Part shown: one piece after another, positions 22,746 through 34,503 of the stretch
Layout of the letters: each line of letters opens with the position of its first letter
Numbering within the stretch: the stretch's first letter is position 1
From: Terana coerulea
Lineage: Eukaryota > Basidiomycota > Agaricomycetes > Polyporales > Phanerochaetaceae
Reading direction: 5' to 3'
Assembly (NCBI GenBank): GCA_024811115.1
Contig: JAKOGH010000743.1
Coordinates: 1-64,000, forward strand
DNA: 64,000 bases
Program-made: the position numbers and the translations under genes
Notes under the pieces: model-generated
The model's database searches: none
Told to the model about the DNA's origin: nothing
What the model saw: only the letters and a program-made list of their open reading frames with translations

Positions 22746-24509
22746 ATGAGATTGCCTCGCCGTGTTCCATGGGCATCCCTGGCAGAATTTGACCAAGTCT
22801 GCTCGTGGATTTACACCGACGAGAGCGATCTGAATGCAAAGGTCCTTGCCATACAGAGAGTAAGTCAATCATACCCCTCTATTTGCATATAATCGTGTCG
22901 ACAAGTCAACAGCTTTCTGCATGGCGGGTTATCACCACTCTACCACACGCTTTGGAATCTACGCTTTCGCTCTTGACTGTGATCGTGCAAGACGCCGCAC
23001 GCGAGGGCTCGTCTTCTCACCTTCTTATCAGACAGGCGTATGCCTCCGCGCTGATACGCCTCGTCAACGGTCTGGTCGACCCTCTACAGCTTGGCGCGTA
23101 CGCTCGCTCAATCGCTAGCATCGCTGCTCAGCTCGGGCTACCGGCCTGGTTGGTTGAACTGCGTCATGCTGCTACACATGAGGATCTACCGAGTCTGGAG
23201 CTGCTGAGAGATGCAGCACGAGAGGTCAGTCCAGCATCATGAACTCTGCAGACACTGAATTGACACTATGTATCCTGCTCGTAAGGTCATGACATGGCTG
23301 CTACACAACTACTTCATCCCAGCTCTGAACCCCGCTGCTCCTCCCAAAACTCAACGGTCTCCCTTACGTCCGCTAGCACCTCTCCTTACACGATATAAAT
23401 CACTGCTCAAGACGACTACTAGAGACGCCTCCTTGCGCTCTCAGTACAAGACGAGATTGCCGCAGTACTGCGAGAGATTGAGAGATGGATGGCCGAGGCT
23501 AAGGTAGCGGCGGACGTCTCTGCTACGACTCTCGAGTGGGACGCCTCCGAAACGGACGAGGCGGTCGAAGCAGAAGACGGCAGAGAACGATGGGCGCTGG
23601 AACGCCTGAGTGAGGCTCTGCTGGAGAAGGGTGGCCTCGTTCCGTTGTCCAAGAAGTGAGCACATATCAACTTAATCGTTCCACACTCTTTGACATCATT
23701 TCTACAGAAAACGCGGGGTATCGAGCAAGGCATTTCAGCCCTCATCAGCAATTCTCGCGATATGGACGCCTCTCCTCTCACACCTGCAAGCTTTGCACCC
23801 GAGCCTCCAATCCGTCCTTGTCTCGCGAATCGTAGCCACCCTCGTCAGCGAGCCAGAACAGGCAGCAACAGAGGCCGAATTGGAGACGATCTTACTCGAC
23901 GATCAGCGCAAGCGCGACCCGTCGTACGACATGTGCGTCGCCAGCTGGGCACACTGGCTCGTCATCGCCTTCGACACAGGTTCACAGGACGCTGAGGATG
24001 AAAGCGCCAAGGTCGAGGAAGCCGCCGTTGCACTCGTAGCGGCTTTGGGACCTGGTTCTGCGAGCCCCACCGCTGATATCAAGGCGTAAGGCTTTCTTCC
24101 ACAGTAGGTGTGGGGTCCACTAGCTCACTGGTTCTGTAGAGCCCGTCATCTCTTGGATGCGTTCAGCGAGACATACCCCTCTCTCAAGGAGACCACCTCG
24201 CTTCTACTTTCTACGGCAACTGCCGCAGAGTCTGCCGTGAGTCACGTCTCTGTTGTGCATTACAGCTGCGCAATTTCATGACGGAGATCGCCATAGGACT
24301 GGTCAGATAGCGCGCTTCAGTCGATGTCTGAGCGACTCAGCGCGCTCGTGAACTCCTCTGACAGCACTTCTGAAGGACCCGCCTCAATCTCTCAAGACAC
24401 CGCGGGACCATCGGAGCCGGAAAGCACAGACCTCCCTACGGGTTGGCGGACCCTGTCAATTCGCGACGGGTGGAGGCCCGCACCTATCGGCGTTCATGTT
24501 GGCCAGTAG
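22746..24509 (+). CDS. LAS1: LAS1, pre-rRNA ITS2 endonuclease subunit
   Basis: The start MRLPRRVPWASLAEFDQVCS and the next exon (LSAWRVITTLPHALESTLSL) match Las1. The HEPN nuclease motif is visible as RHAATH in LPAWLVELRHAATHEDLPSL, preceded by LVNGLVDPLQLGAYARSI. The C-terminal exon ends GWRTLSIRDGWRPAPIGVHV, the usual Las1 tail. In known systems Las1 pairs with the Grc3 kinase to cut ITS2 during 60S subunit maturation in the nucleus. The frame changes once, near 23447 (SLRSQY then DEIAAVLREIERWMAEAK): one A seems missing in TACAAGACGAG. Because Las1 is essential where tested, an assembly error is more likely than a dead gene. Six or so short introns are inferred. Confidence 0.92.
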
Positions 24510-24901
24510 CTCCCACAACCCATTGGCAGTGCGAGGGAGTAAGATATGCATTACGCTGCCGCAGTCATCCAGAATTTAAAATACAAAGAAATGTCAATAT
24601 GCAGCAGTAGATCCCAAGGTGGTTTGATAAGGAAAGGGTGTATGCATGGGTGTGGCATTAAGAGAGGAGTTGCCGTTATGTATCCGGTGTTATAGAATGA
24701 AAAAGGGACGGTAGAAGTCGCCAGAAGTCCGTGGAGGCCAACGCAAAGGTTTTGACTAGCATAGCCAAGAGCTTCCAAACCGAAGACGAAAGAGAACGAG
24801 CGAAAGATCGTGATATCTCATAAGCAACGATGCGCACTGTACAGCTGAAAGGCAAAGGTGAATAGTACATCGCCAAGAGGCCGCCGTGCCACTGCACCCA
24901 A

Positions 24902-27086
24902 CTAACTGACCACCCGCCGCTGCGGCTGGAGTTTTGGCGGCACCGAGCCCGCCTGGCGGCGCTCCTGCACCTGGAGCGGCGGCACGGCGCCCGAGCGCAC
25001 GCCCGTCGACGGCGCGCTTGCACCAGTGGAGCGCCCACTGTCCGTGCTGCTCTCGTTGTAGCGCGGCGGGAGCTCGACGATCTCGGTACCGTCGGCGGCG
25101 TACACCGTCACGGGGGCCCGCCCGCCGTCGTGGTGCACGACGTACACCTGCGACGGCGTGCGGCTCTCGGCCGTGAGCGCGCCGGCCGGGGGCACGAGCG
25201 GGGAGGGGCTGGTGTGCCGCGCGGGGCCGTCGGAGGGTGAGACGACGGAGTGCGTCGGCGAGCGCGGGTGGTCTGAGAGCGTGAGGGATTGGTTGCGGGT
25301 ATGTGTGGTCGAGTCAATGAGGGTATTGTCCGGACTGGAGGCAGACGAGGGTCGCACGCCCATCTCGCGGTCGGAAGGCATGACGAAGGGTTCAATTTGG
25401 TACTCTAAGTTATGGTGTCTTTGTTACGTTGAGATCAGCAATGTCTATGAGCGTTGATTTGGCCTGCACTTACGATGGTGTAGGGTGGTCAGTGTAGTGA
25501 TCGTGAGCTTGCGACGCCAGCACAGGCGTAGTGATGGACATGCTGGACGATTTGCGATGCATCGCGTCGGGGCGGTCGATACGACTGCTTCGTCGCTTGC
25601 GGCGAGTGAAAAGGTAAATCGCGCCCAAGAGTCCGATGATAATACCAGCGAGCAAGCCGCCGATGGCAGATACAGCGGGCACCCATGACTGGACCTCTTT
25701 GTGCGAGGATGCGCTGAAAATTTTTCTAGAGGTTAAGAGCGCAAGTACTCAAGCTATGAGGAAAGGACATACACCGTCTCATCTTGAAGCAAACACTCAT
25801 TACTTGAGCCTTGTCCGCTATGTAATGGACCGTTCGACCATGTCAGACCAGTAGAGTCAGCTAGTGAGATATAGAACGGGGAGCCCCAGGACTGCAGAAA
25901 TAAATGTTAGAAAACAATATCATAACAGGCTAGCGTCAACTAACCAGCGAGACGGTCCAGTTGATAGCATCCATCGTATGTGAAGTGATGTTCCAAGGAG
26001 GGTGAAGTGCGGGAGCAACCTGAGTGGGGTCAGTCGGGTAAGACACATTTCATGGGTATGGTAACTGACGGTCATCGTGAAAGGAGGGAGTGCCGCTCTT
26101 GGGCTGCAATGATATATCTGTGCACTATTCGAGCGAAATCAAAATCACTGATGGGGCTTTCACCGGTGATAATGCAGACGTACTTGATCAACCCAACCAA
26201 ACTGCGACAGCGGCCCGTTGTCTACAAGTGCAGTGACACCAAGCACTTGATCAGGGTGCGGATATGACAGATTCGTGCATATAGGTGGACTGTCGAGTGT
26301 GTGATTGGGAGCTTGGTACACTGTATACATCCCCTGACAACCACCGGAGATGCCATTGCTATCGAACTGTTGCAATGTTAGCTTTCAGCATCATCTGAGT
26401 AGGTGGGTAGCGTATGCTTGCCATGCATATCTGGTACTGCGTCCCGGGAACGAAGGGCACTGGCCAATCCTAGCGTAACATTCTTAAATTTGACATGCTT
26501 GATGAAGGCGTTCTCGATGCTTACGAATGTCAGGTCTTCATTGCTGTCCCCTGCAGGCACAACTAGTGGTACAACAAATGTCCTGACGCAGACATTTTGC
26601 TCGTCACTACGGGTGCCTAGTAGACGCCGGAAAAGATGAGACATACGAAGTGTAGACTTGAAGGAAATACGGCGCCGTCGGGTTCGGTCTTCAAGGCAAG
26701 ATCAATCTCGAATAGTACACTTGCACCTGAACCACCACGTACCCGAGCGCATTCCCTCTCTCCCAGACGATGTGTATCGAATCACACTGTGCTGCGCGGG
26801 GTTTTCAGCTCCCTGGCAACAAAAGCGCGGTGAAAAGGGCTCACCTGTTGTCGGTATGGGCGGGGACTGGCCGGGAGGTGTCCAGTCGAAGAAGAAGCCC
26901 TGGGGAGTAAGAAGGTAAGGTCTCGAGGTCTTCCTGCAGTTCGCAGACAGTACGCACCTGCGGCAAGAATGGTGTGTAGTCCCCCACAACCGCCGGCACC
27001 ACAGCACCCGCCCACAGCAGCCCAACTGTCCATGGCAATATTCGAGACCCACAATCCGACAGCGAAAGCGAGGTCGAAGGCTTCAT
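24902..27086 (-). CDS. Single-pass membrane glycoprotein, unknown function
   Basis: The start MKPSTSLSLSDCGSRILPWT is followed by a hydrophobic signal (VGLLWAGAVVPAVV) and GDYTPFLPQ, then across introns GFFFDWTPPGQSPPIPTT, PYFLQVYTS, FVVPLVVPAGDSNEDLTF, VPFVPGTQYQICM and FDSNGISGGCQGMYTVYQ. The exon after ICM uses a GC donor (GCAAGC). One membrane helix follows (IGGLLAGIIIGLLGAIYLFT) with a basic stop-transfer RRKRR, then a long Ser/Pro-rich cytoplasmic tail ending RRVVS. The layout (signal, glycosylated ectodomain, one helix, disordered tail) is a common mushroom-specific architecture whose role is unknown. Cys and N-x-S/T sites in the ectodomain support secretion. Confidence 0.82.
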
Positions 27087-27733
27087 TCCGCCCAAGCTTG
27101 ATTTGGACGACGCGGGTATTCTGTTTCGCCTGGCCGCCCTGGTGCTAGTCCGGGTCTTGGAACCTCACAGTCTCAGACGACCTGTTACAGAACGCGAGGA
27201 AAGCGGGGAGCTCGACACCGAGAGAGAGGGCCACACGAGATCCTGCGGATGGACGTCGGCTTGGATGTCGAGCTGGATGGTGGAAGAGGGGAGAAACGAG
27301 GTGAAGACTAATTGGCGTTCTAGGCTGTGATTGGAGAGCTCGACTCTCCGCGCGCTGCAGGCCTGGGACACGGTGACATCCTTGGCGCCGGGAACCATAC
27401 AGTCCCAATCATCAATTCCCCTGCCACGCACGGCCTGCGCAAGCAAGATCCTGCTACGCAGGCTGACAGCCACTATCACCGTGGTGCATGGGTAAAAATC
27501 CCAGTAGTGGGATTTTCAAGACATAGCAGTCGCAGCCTGCGCCCGCCAGACGATTCCTTGCACATAACCTACCGCTCTGGCTTGTCCGAGCACGATCGGG
27601 TCGGTGGGACTGGGTGGGATGGTCGTCTTGGTGCGGTTCTCCCGATATTACATACTTACATACAGTGCTGCTAATCTAATAGAAGTACATGACCATGCAG
27701 TCATTCCTTTGGTTCTGAACAGGTTCTGCCGAA
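27087..27733. promoter_or_regulatory. Promoter region of the membrane glycoprotein gene with a palindrome
   Basis: No gene is seen. A perfect inverted repeat AAAATCCCA-GTAG-TGGGATTTT lies at 27495-27516, about 410 bp upstream of the ATG at 27086. It could be a binding site for a dimeric regulator or a small hairpin; this is an inference. Confidence 0.35.
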
Positions 27734-29288
27734 TCATCGCGGACCGTCTGTCGTAGGAATCGGTGTAGTAGACGACACCGCATGGTATGTTAAACCTTCG
27801 CTTCCTCCTCTTCCGCCTCTGCCGCCACCTCTAGGTCCTCTCCAATTTGACGGACCACCCCTGCCCCCCTCCACGGCCTCTTCCACGGCCTCTGTGGCCA
27901 TTCGCATCACCGCCCGGGTAGTGATTGTGCGCCGTACCCCCATTGGGTCGGACAGGTGGGCCGTTAAGCTCCCCAGGAACATGATGTCCGGCGGTGTTCT
28001 GTTGGTGGGTGAATGGCTGATATCCACGGTGCGCCGGATCGCCTCGCCCGCGCCCGCGTCCGCCGCGTCCCGCGTACGGTCGCTGGGTACTTGCTTGGCT
28101 CTCAGACGCGCCCGTGTTGCTCTGTCCAGGTCGCCGTGAAGGTCGCCCTGACGCCGAGGAAAGTTGTACACCGGGATCACCGTTGGCTGTTTCCGTGGCG
28201 TCGCCGTTGTCCCGCTGCCTTTTCTCCTGCTTCTCTTGCCCCTCTTTCTTCTCCTTGGGAGGCGGCGGAGGACCAGGATCGTAAAATGGGTTGTGAGGCT
28301 CCCAGAGAACTTCAGGCTCTGTAACATCACTTGGCTGGTACGGTAATCCGTCCCAGAAATCAAAGGAGTAGAACCCAGGAAGGGGTGAAGGATCGAAGGT
28401 CTTGAGTAATGGGTATAACTTGTTAAGGATTGTTAACCCCGAATGGCAGTCGTTTGCTGCGTCTACAGTGCAGAGAAGGGTTACAGCGGTTTACAAACGT
28501 CTGAATGAAGGATGACGCACATTCTTGCTGAGGTCCTGTCAAAAATGCTTCCCAATTACTTCTTGTAATTCTTCCCTTGGTCAACGTAAGTTCGTGGTAC
28601 GTCTCACATAATCTTGCCAAGCCGATGGGGTTGCGATATTTGCCTTTCCATCGCGCGTTATCCACTGTCCGGGCAAGCAGAGCAAGGTCTATGCAGTTAC
28701 GCGTGCTGACTCGCCAGTCTTTCCATAGCTTCTGGACGTCACCTGCGGACACAATGAGACAGAGCTGTTGCAAGAAATGGCTGAACACACCTTGTATACC
28801 AACGCCTGTCTTGATGTAGGCCGGATTCCACAGTATAGCCCGCAAAGTCGGCGGGATAGCTAATATATTCATCGCTTCCGAGAAAGTGGACAAAGGGGAA
28901 AGACAGTACCTCGTATAGCAGTGAGTTGCAATAACAGAATAGTATCTTCGTTCGCTAGCTGAAGCAGCGATACGGGGTTCTCTGCCTGTCCTTTATAAAA
29001 GTTTGGCTTCCACTCCAGGTCGAATCCTACGCGGCCGGGCTTGAACCGTGCAAGCTCCTGTTCCGCGGTCTCGAGGTCACGGATGTAGACCAGACGCGTG
29101 TTGGGCGAGTTCTTCTTCCATGAGTAGACTTCATACACCCGCTCTGGTTTCTTCGGCTCCGCCGCTTTTTCTTCTTCTCCTACGGTGGCGGCGGATGCAG
29201 TCTCCGCGACCGCGGTTACCCCCGAGCTGGAGGCGACGGCTGTTGCGGCTTCCTCCAGGACGATTGCTGTCAGAGCATACGCTGGCAT
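27734..29288 (-). CDS. DEDDy 3'-5' exonuclease (RNase D/WRN-like) with RGG-rich tail
   Basis: Exon 1 (start MPAYALTAIVLEEA at 29288) contains the Exo I motif in ARFKPGRVGFDLEWKPNFY (D and E) and LLQLANEDTILLLQL. The next exons have LRAILWNPAYIKTGVGIQ and VSTRNCIDLALLARTVDN (Exo II). A junction (donor after GPQQE, acceptor CTGTAG) restores YAANDCHSGLTIL, which gives the Exo III Tyr and Asp, so this is a DEDDy enzyme. The C-terminal third is Pro-rich (GPPPPPKEKK) and then Arg/Gly-rich (AGRGGRGRGRGDP, HRGRGRGRGG), an RGG-type RNA-binding tail. In that tail the frame shifts at a run of six Gs (near 27863-27875), after which SNWRGPRGGGRGGRGGSEG continues. More coding sequence may lie upstream to about 29470. 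Substrate could be RNA or DNA. Confidence 0.86.
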
Positions 29289-29630
29289 TCGGAGTGAGGT
29301 CCGAGGACGTGGGCGGAATCTGAGGAGTCGAAGAGTACGAATGGCCAGTGAAAGACAGAGTCGGTGCCGTCAACCTTGACTCGCACTGCCCAAACGCAGC
29401 CTCCGCGGAAACGAGGGGGACGCGCATTCGGCAACGCCCGAAGGCTTTCACGTGGCACGCGTTGAACCATTATGGGCGCTTCCCTTCGCGTGCTCTACCA
29501 GCTTCGCGCCGCTGGCTTGCTACTTCTATCCCCTATCAAGCTCGCTGTCAGGCCGAGGGGGCTCGGGATTAGATCTTGTAAGCTTGGATTCTGATCACCG
29601 CGTACGATGCGTAACTCACCAGCAGGCTTA
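29289..29630. other. Intergenic, head-to-head promoters
   Basis: This lies between the exonuclease gene (minus) and PIF1 locus A (plus). A minus-strand frame with FRGGCVWAVRVKVDGTDS may be an upstream exon of the exonuclease gene. Confidence 0.4.
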
Positions 29631-32394
29631 ATGCCCAAGGCGGCGAGGAAGAAATACTACGCTGTGCGAGCGGGTCGTGAAGGTCCGAAGGTTTACGAGA
29701 CTTGGGAAGAGGTGCGTGTCAACTTCAACAAACTCCGTTTAGTTGTGCTGACGGATCTGCTACCGATGATAGACAAAAACGAATGTGAGGAATGCTGTTC
29801 ACCTATCGAGCTGTCGTTGACACTGCTGTTCTCAAAGGTCTCCCGATTCCCCGGCGCTGCGCATAAAAGCTTTACTTCTCGCGAAGGAGCTGAAGCTTGG
29901 ATCTCAATGGCTGCTGCACCAGTAGGACCATGCAAGTGATCTGCACAATACTAGACTTTTCTGTATCATTTACTGTGTTTGGCAGATGGATGGATGGCGC
30001 CGCCACCGGAAATTGTAGAGGCGATACACAACGGAACCTGGAACATGGTGAATAACAGAACACCGGTCACAGGTAAGCTGTATTCCTTGAAGATGTAAAC
30101 GATGACCGTATAACATATTTCTCCAGATCCTCAACCGGTGCCCAAGCCCCAAGCACTCACTGCTGTGTCCAACAACACTCCTACCAAAGCAGAGCCGCAT
30201 GTGGCCGTAACCCATCCTTCAATCCCAGAAGACATATTGAAGCTACCTCTCGCAACGATTATACCGTCTGTACCCGAGATAAAGCTCTCTCCAGAACAAC
30301 AGCAGGTGCTGAACAAAGTGAAAGCAGGCGAAAGCGTCTTCTTCACCGGCTCGGCTGGCACAGGCAAGTCTGTCCTGCTTCGTGAAGTCATCGAATGGTG
30401 CCGCAAAGTCCACGGTCGTAAATCCCTGGCGGTGACAGCATCGACCGGGATTGCCTCTGTCAACATCGGCGGCACGACTTTGCATTCGTGGGCTGGCATT
30501 GCGCTGGGCAAGGAGGCCGCCGACCAGCTCGTGGGTAAGATCCTTGGGCAGGATAAGTGGTTGAGGATGAAGGCTAGACAGGCGAGGAGGGACAAGGGGC
30601 TGCCTTCAGATGACGAAGGCCACGATGACAATGACAATGAACCTAGGTCAAATAGCAGTCAAGGAAGAGTCGTCGAGCGGTGGAGGAAGTGCAAGTCACT
30701 TATCATTGACGAGAGTAAGTCTACGAGGCTTAGAGGCCCTATACTTGCTCACTTGTGTGGGGTAGTCTCCATGATTGATGGGAAGCTTTTTGACAAGTTG
30801 GTATGTAGTCCTGAATGATTCCATCGCGGGAGCGCTCATCCACTTTGGTTTGTAGGAGTACATCGCCCGTGCCATCCGCAAGAACCAAGCACCCTTCGGG
30901 GTATACAACTCATCATTTCCGGAGACTTCTGTCAACTACCGCCTGTACCTGATAGGACCTCTGCCGGTGTTACGATCCCATCCACATTTTGTTTCGACGC
31001 AGCCACGTGGAAGAAGTGCATTGGCAGCAGGATTGTTGTCCTAAGGAAAGTATTCCGACAGAAGGATCAACGTAAGGATTTATTTAATTACAAAAGCCCC
31101 GGGTTTAACCAACATATACGCGCAGAGTTTGTGAACATGTTGAACGCTATGCGGTTTGGCCATCTTGAGCCCGAAACAGTCTTTGCATTCAGAGCACTCT
31201 CGCGCCACGTCGAATACCCTGATGGGCTTGAACCAACGGACTTGTCTGTTCCATTTCACCATCCCTTTTTTGCAGACTCTCGCTCACACAAGCACGTACT
31301 GCATAGGTACCCGTTGCGCAAAGAAGCTGACAACCAGAACAGCTACCGTCTGGCCCGTCTCAAGACTGCCGCGCACGAATACAGAGCGCATGATGTCCCT
31401 GGATACAACGAAAGCGGGAGACGGATTGGCGCAGAAGCGATGAAGAGGCTTCTAGACAGACTGGTTGCGCCTGAGAGCATCACATTGAAGGTGAGGGCTT
31501 CCTGCGACTTGTACAATATTTGCTCACTTGGACCTTGCGTGCAGGAAGGAGCGCAGGTCATGCTCGTCAAGGTAGGACTTTCGCGTGTTGAGCATATAGC
31601 CAATAATTGCTCATTACCCCCACAGAACCTTGAACAAGGCTATCTCGTCAATGGCTCTCTCGGTAAAGTCATCGGCTTCCTGACCACTCGCGACGCCGCG
31701 ACTCAGGGCGTCAAGCTTGGCTTTCCTGCTGGCGAGCAGGGCCAAGGCTTGACACCGGACGTCCCTGACCAGAAGGCGCAAAAGAAGCAAGGCGCCCAGA
31801 CCCAAGTTCTCGAGAGGCTGTGGAAGAGCGAAAGATTATTCCCGCTAGTCAAGTTCAACTCTGGCTCTGTCCATGGAGGTCCTGTAGAGGTCCTCTGTGT
31901 ACCCACCAGTTTGAGGTGAATAATGCAGATGGGGATGTGGAGGCAATGCGTGAGCAGGTAATGTCTGTTGGTTCTGTATCTCCCAACTTTGATTTGATGT
32001 TTGTTATGTAGGTACCTTTGATTCTCGCTTGGGCTTTGAGTATCCATAAAAGCCAAGGGCAGACTCTTGAGCGAGTTCGGGTCGACCTCAAGAGTGCATT
32101 TGAAAAGGGCCAAGGTAGGAATACACTTTTTGCTGATTCAGTCAGCTTGTTGATAATGACTGTAGTATATGTCGCCCTGTCTCGCGCCACGAAGATGGAG
32201 ACCCTAGAAATTCAAAATTTCGACCCCGGCAAGTGAGTAGCATTATTCCTGAGCTACCAGGCCGAGATCCGGCTAATCTAATAATAATCAGGGTGATGGC
32301 GCATCCGCGCGTAATCGAATGGACACGAGAGAACACTGATATCCACATTCCTCAAGCTGATTTTGACGAAGACGCCGAGTATCGTGACTGGTGA
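29631..32394 (+). CDS. PIF1-family DNA helicase with N-terminal RNase H1-type hybrid-binding domain (locus A)
   Basis: The start [20 protein letters not shown], then VYETWEE and, across an intron (29712-29837), [20 protein letters not shown], is the hybrid-binding/viroplasmin-like fold also found at the N-terminus of RNase H1. After a linker with [19 protein letters not shown] comes a SF1B helicase of PIF1 type: [19 protein letters not shown], Walker [32 protein letters not shown], Walker [70 protein letters not shown] and [15 protein letters not shown]. About a dozen short introns fit. It ends at TGA 32392-32394. All catalytic motifs are present, so it is probably functional. PIF1 helicases unwind DNA 5'-3' and act on G4 DNA and RNA-DNA hybrids; the N-terminal domain suggests hybrid binding. 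An upstream Met at 29607 is an alternative start. Confidence 0.88.
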
Positions 32395-32491
32395 CGAGTG
32401 CCCTCAGTCTGTTGTTTGCGGATTTCTCATATTTATATATCATGCTGTTCTTGGATTGACTTCTCTGCAACATTGCTGTTCTGCTCTATCT

Positions 32492-33225
32492 GTAGTCTCG
32501 TTCACAGACGCACAGAGCAGGAGGTAACAAACTGATACCATCAGTTTGTTATCGGACTACAAAAGTCCGCCTGCAGAGCTTGCTCTATAGCGTCTGGTGA
32601 CTTTCGCTTAGATGGGTGTAGATAAGGAGCACGTGAGCGCTGGGTAAGAAACTTTTGTGACAATGCTTCAAACCGCTACTAACAATTGGCTTACTCGGTG
32701 CCTACATGACAGCTGAAAAATCAGCGCCTCGCTGTGCGGCATACACATCTACGCTTGGTATAAAAATTGAGAAACATCTTGAAAATTCATTTTTGGTATC
32801 TGGTCATACACTGGAATTATTAGTAGGACTCATGCTGGGTATATCCCTCTCAGTATGCATAATGGGAAGACAGTCCCTCGTTGTGCAGGTTACTGGCACC
32901 TTTGCAATGACTTACTCATCATAAAAATATTCTTGCATATAGTTTTCAGAGATGCCAATCAACTTAAGATGTAGAACGGATGACAAAGCGTAGCTAAGAG
33001 GAGGAACAATTCAAAATATCAACCATGAAACCGAGGGCGCTAGCTCACATACAAACACGTTACTTACTTCAATCACAGCAGATAAGTGCCACGTGAATCT
33101 CATCTACACCCATCTAAGCCAAAGTCACCAGACTCTTGACGACATATCTGCAAGCCCCAATTTGTAGTCGATAACAAATTACTTACCAGCACATCAAGAG
33201 TCTGGAACTGAGACTACTCTATCTG
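32492..33225. repeat. Inverted-repeat element with arms of about 150 bp
   Basis: The left arm (from about 32492, TGTAGTCTCGTTC) and the right arm (to about 33225, GAGACTACTCTATCTGC) are inverted copies. The best shared block is GTCTGGTGACTTTNGCTTAG plus ATGGGTGTAGAT, near 32595-32630 and 33103-33135, reaching a CACGTG in both arms. An outer block TTTGTTATCG-ACTACAAA is also shared. The interior is AT-rich with one short unrecognised frame. It is probably a non-autonomous DNA transposon; the exact ends are uncertain. Confidence 0.7.
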
Positions 33226-33308
33226 CACTAATGATACCTGCATTTTCAAACACGTTAATACTCACAGCCACTGGTGTGCAGAGGCGTGCTGCTAGGACTG
33301 TTCAGGGG

Positions 33309-33465
33309 TAGTGCTCTTCAAATACCAGTAAATATGGCAAAACTCCGTATTTATTGAGTATAACCCAGTACAATATATCTGCAAGCATATTTTACTGTAA
33401 TTGTACTGTACTGTACTGGTATTGCAATAATACTGGTATTTAACTGGTATTTTTGGGGAGCACTA
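33309..33465. repeat. Short MITE-like inverted repeat
   Basis: The ends TAGTGCTCTTCAAATACCAG and CTGGTATTTTTGGGGAGCAC pair as inverted repeats of about 22 bp with few mismatches, and TA flanks both sides. The 157-bp interior is AT-rich with runs of ACTGGTATT. The layout fits a small MITE with a TA target. Confidence 0.65.
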
Positions 33466-34198
33466 GTTCGAGGGTCACTAATTGCCATCACGTGCTAAAT
33501 ACGCGCTTCACACACCGGTTTGTTTGGGCACGTCACCGCCTTTCGGCCCATTGCATCACTGGTCGGCCGTGACAGTCGCTGGCAGCGTATTTTGCAATTT
33601 GCTCCTGCGCTCATCTCGCTCTACACTTACCTCTACCTGGCTTCAGCGTGTCTCTTTCTATTTAAAGCTATCTTTGCTCTGTTTCCTCGGAAGTGAGCAG
33701 CAGAAGGCTCGACGGTATCATTTTGAAACTCGGCAAGCGGTCAGCCTCCTGGATTTAGTTGCCGTGGCCCAACGCGCACACAGCCTTTACTCGAGCTCAG
33801 ACACATCGCAAAACAAATTGCTACCAGTCTATGGGCATCTTTCTGGTTCTCACCTGAACAAGGAGCTTGTCAATATATTGATACATTGTCATGTGTTAGG
33901 CGTGCACTTAACACGCTGCCGCATACTGACGGGATTGCCCACTCTAACTACAGCATTTGTAAATTGAACACTACCGTTCTTCAAATCTCTGAGGACTGCT
34001 GCACTCTCTTGCAGTGATATAAGCAATGTCATACTCCATTCCATTCTGCAGCAGCACAAACAGACTGCATTTCATTTGTTACAACCGCCAGATTTGTGCA
34101 TTATAAGCTGTAGTCGCCCCAGGAGGTAGAGTCCTTCTGGACTTTGCGAATGCTGGAGCAGTCCTATTTGCTATTTTGAAGGGCATGCATGAGAGTTA
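33466..34198. other. No recognised gene
   Basis: A frame at 33482-33967 (plus, 161 codons) has no known domain. The stretch leads into the PIF1 5' relic. Confidence 0.4.
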
Positions 34199-34503
34199 AG
34201 CGTGAGGCTCTAGATGCGCAGACTGCCCTATACTGTGTCAAGGAGTGAGTAGCAACTCAGCCTTGCAGATGGCTTTAAGCGGCAGCCGCGTCGGGTTAGC
34301 GCATTGGCTCCAAGGTGGTCATCGAAAGAGAGAATGATCTTGTTGAAATAGAAGACATTGCAATACAGATTGTTGACAGGAGGGTTAAGGTCGAAGAAAT
34401 TGAGGTTGATATTGGCGAGATCAGCAGTGAAAAAAAGAACATGTTGGCGAAATTGGAAGATGTGGCAGCTCAGAACACAGGCTCAAAACTGAAGATACCG
34501 TAA
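34199..34503 (+). pseudogene. Relic of the 5' end of a locus-C-type PIF1 gene
   Basis: It begins ATGAGAGTTAAGCG like locus C (ATGAGAGTGAAGCG at 43417), has the same first intron position, and continues VIERENDLVEIEDIAIQIVD and RRVKVEEIEVDIGEIS, aligned with [20 protein letters not shown] and [16 protein letters not shown] of locus C. It stops at 34501-34503, before any helicase motif. It is thus a truncated duplicate of the first exons only. Confidence 0.8.

Noticed and set aside
33482..33967. 161-codon plus-strand frame upstream of the PIF1 relic
   Set aside because: No known domain, no similarity to the upstream parts of loci A-D, and it lies between repeats.
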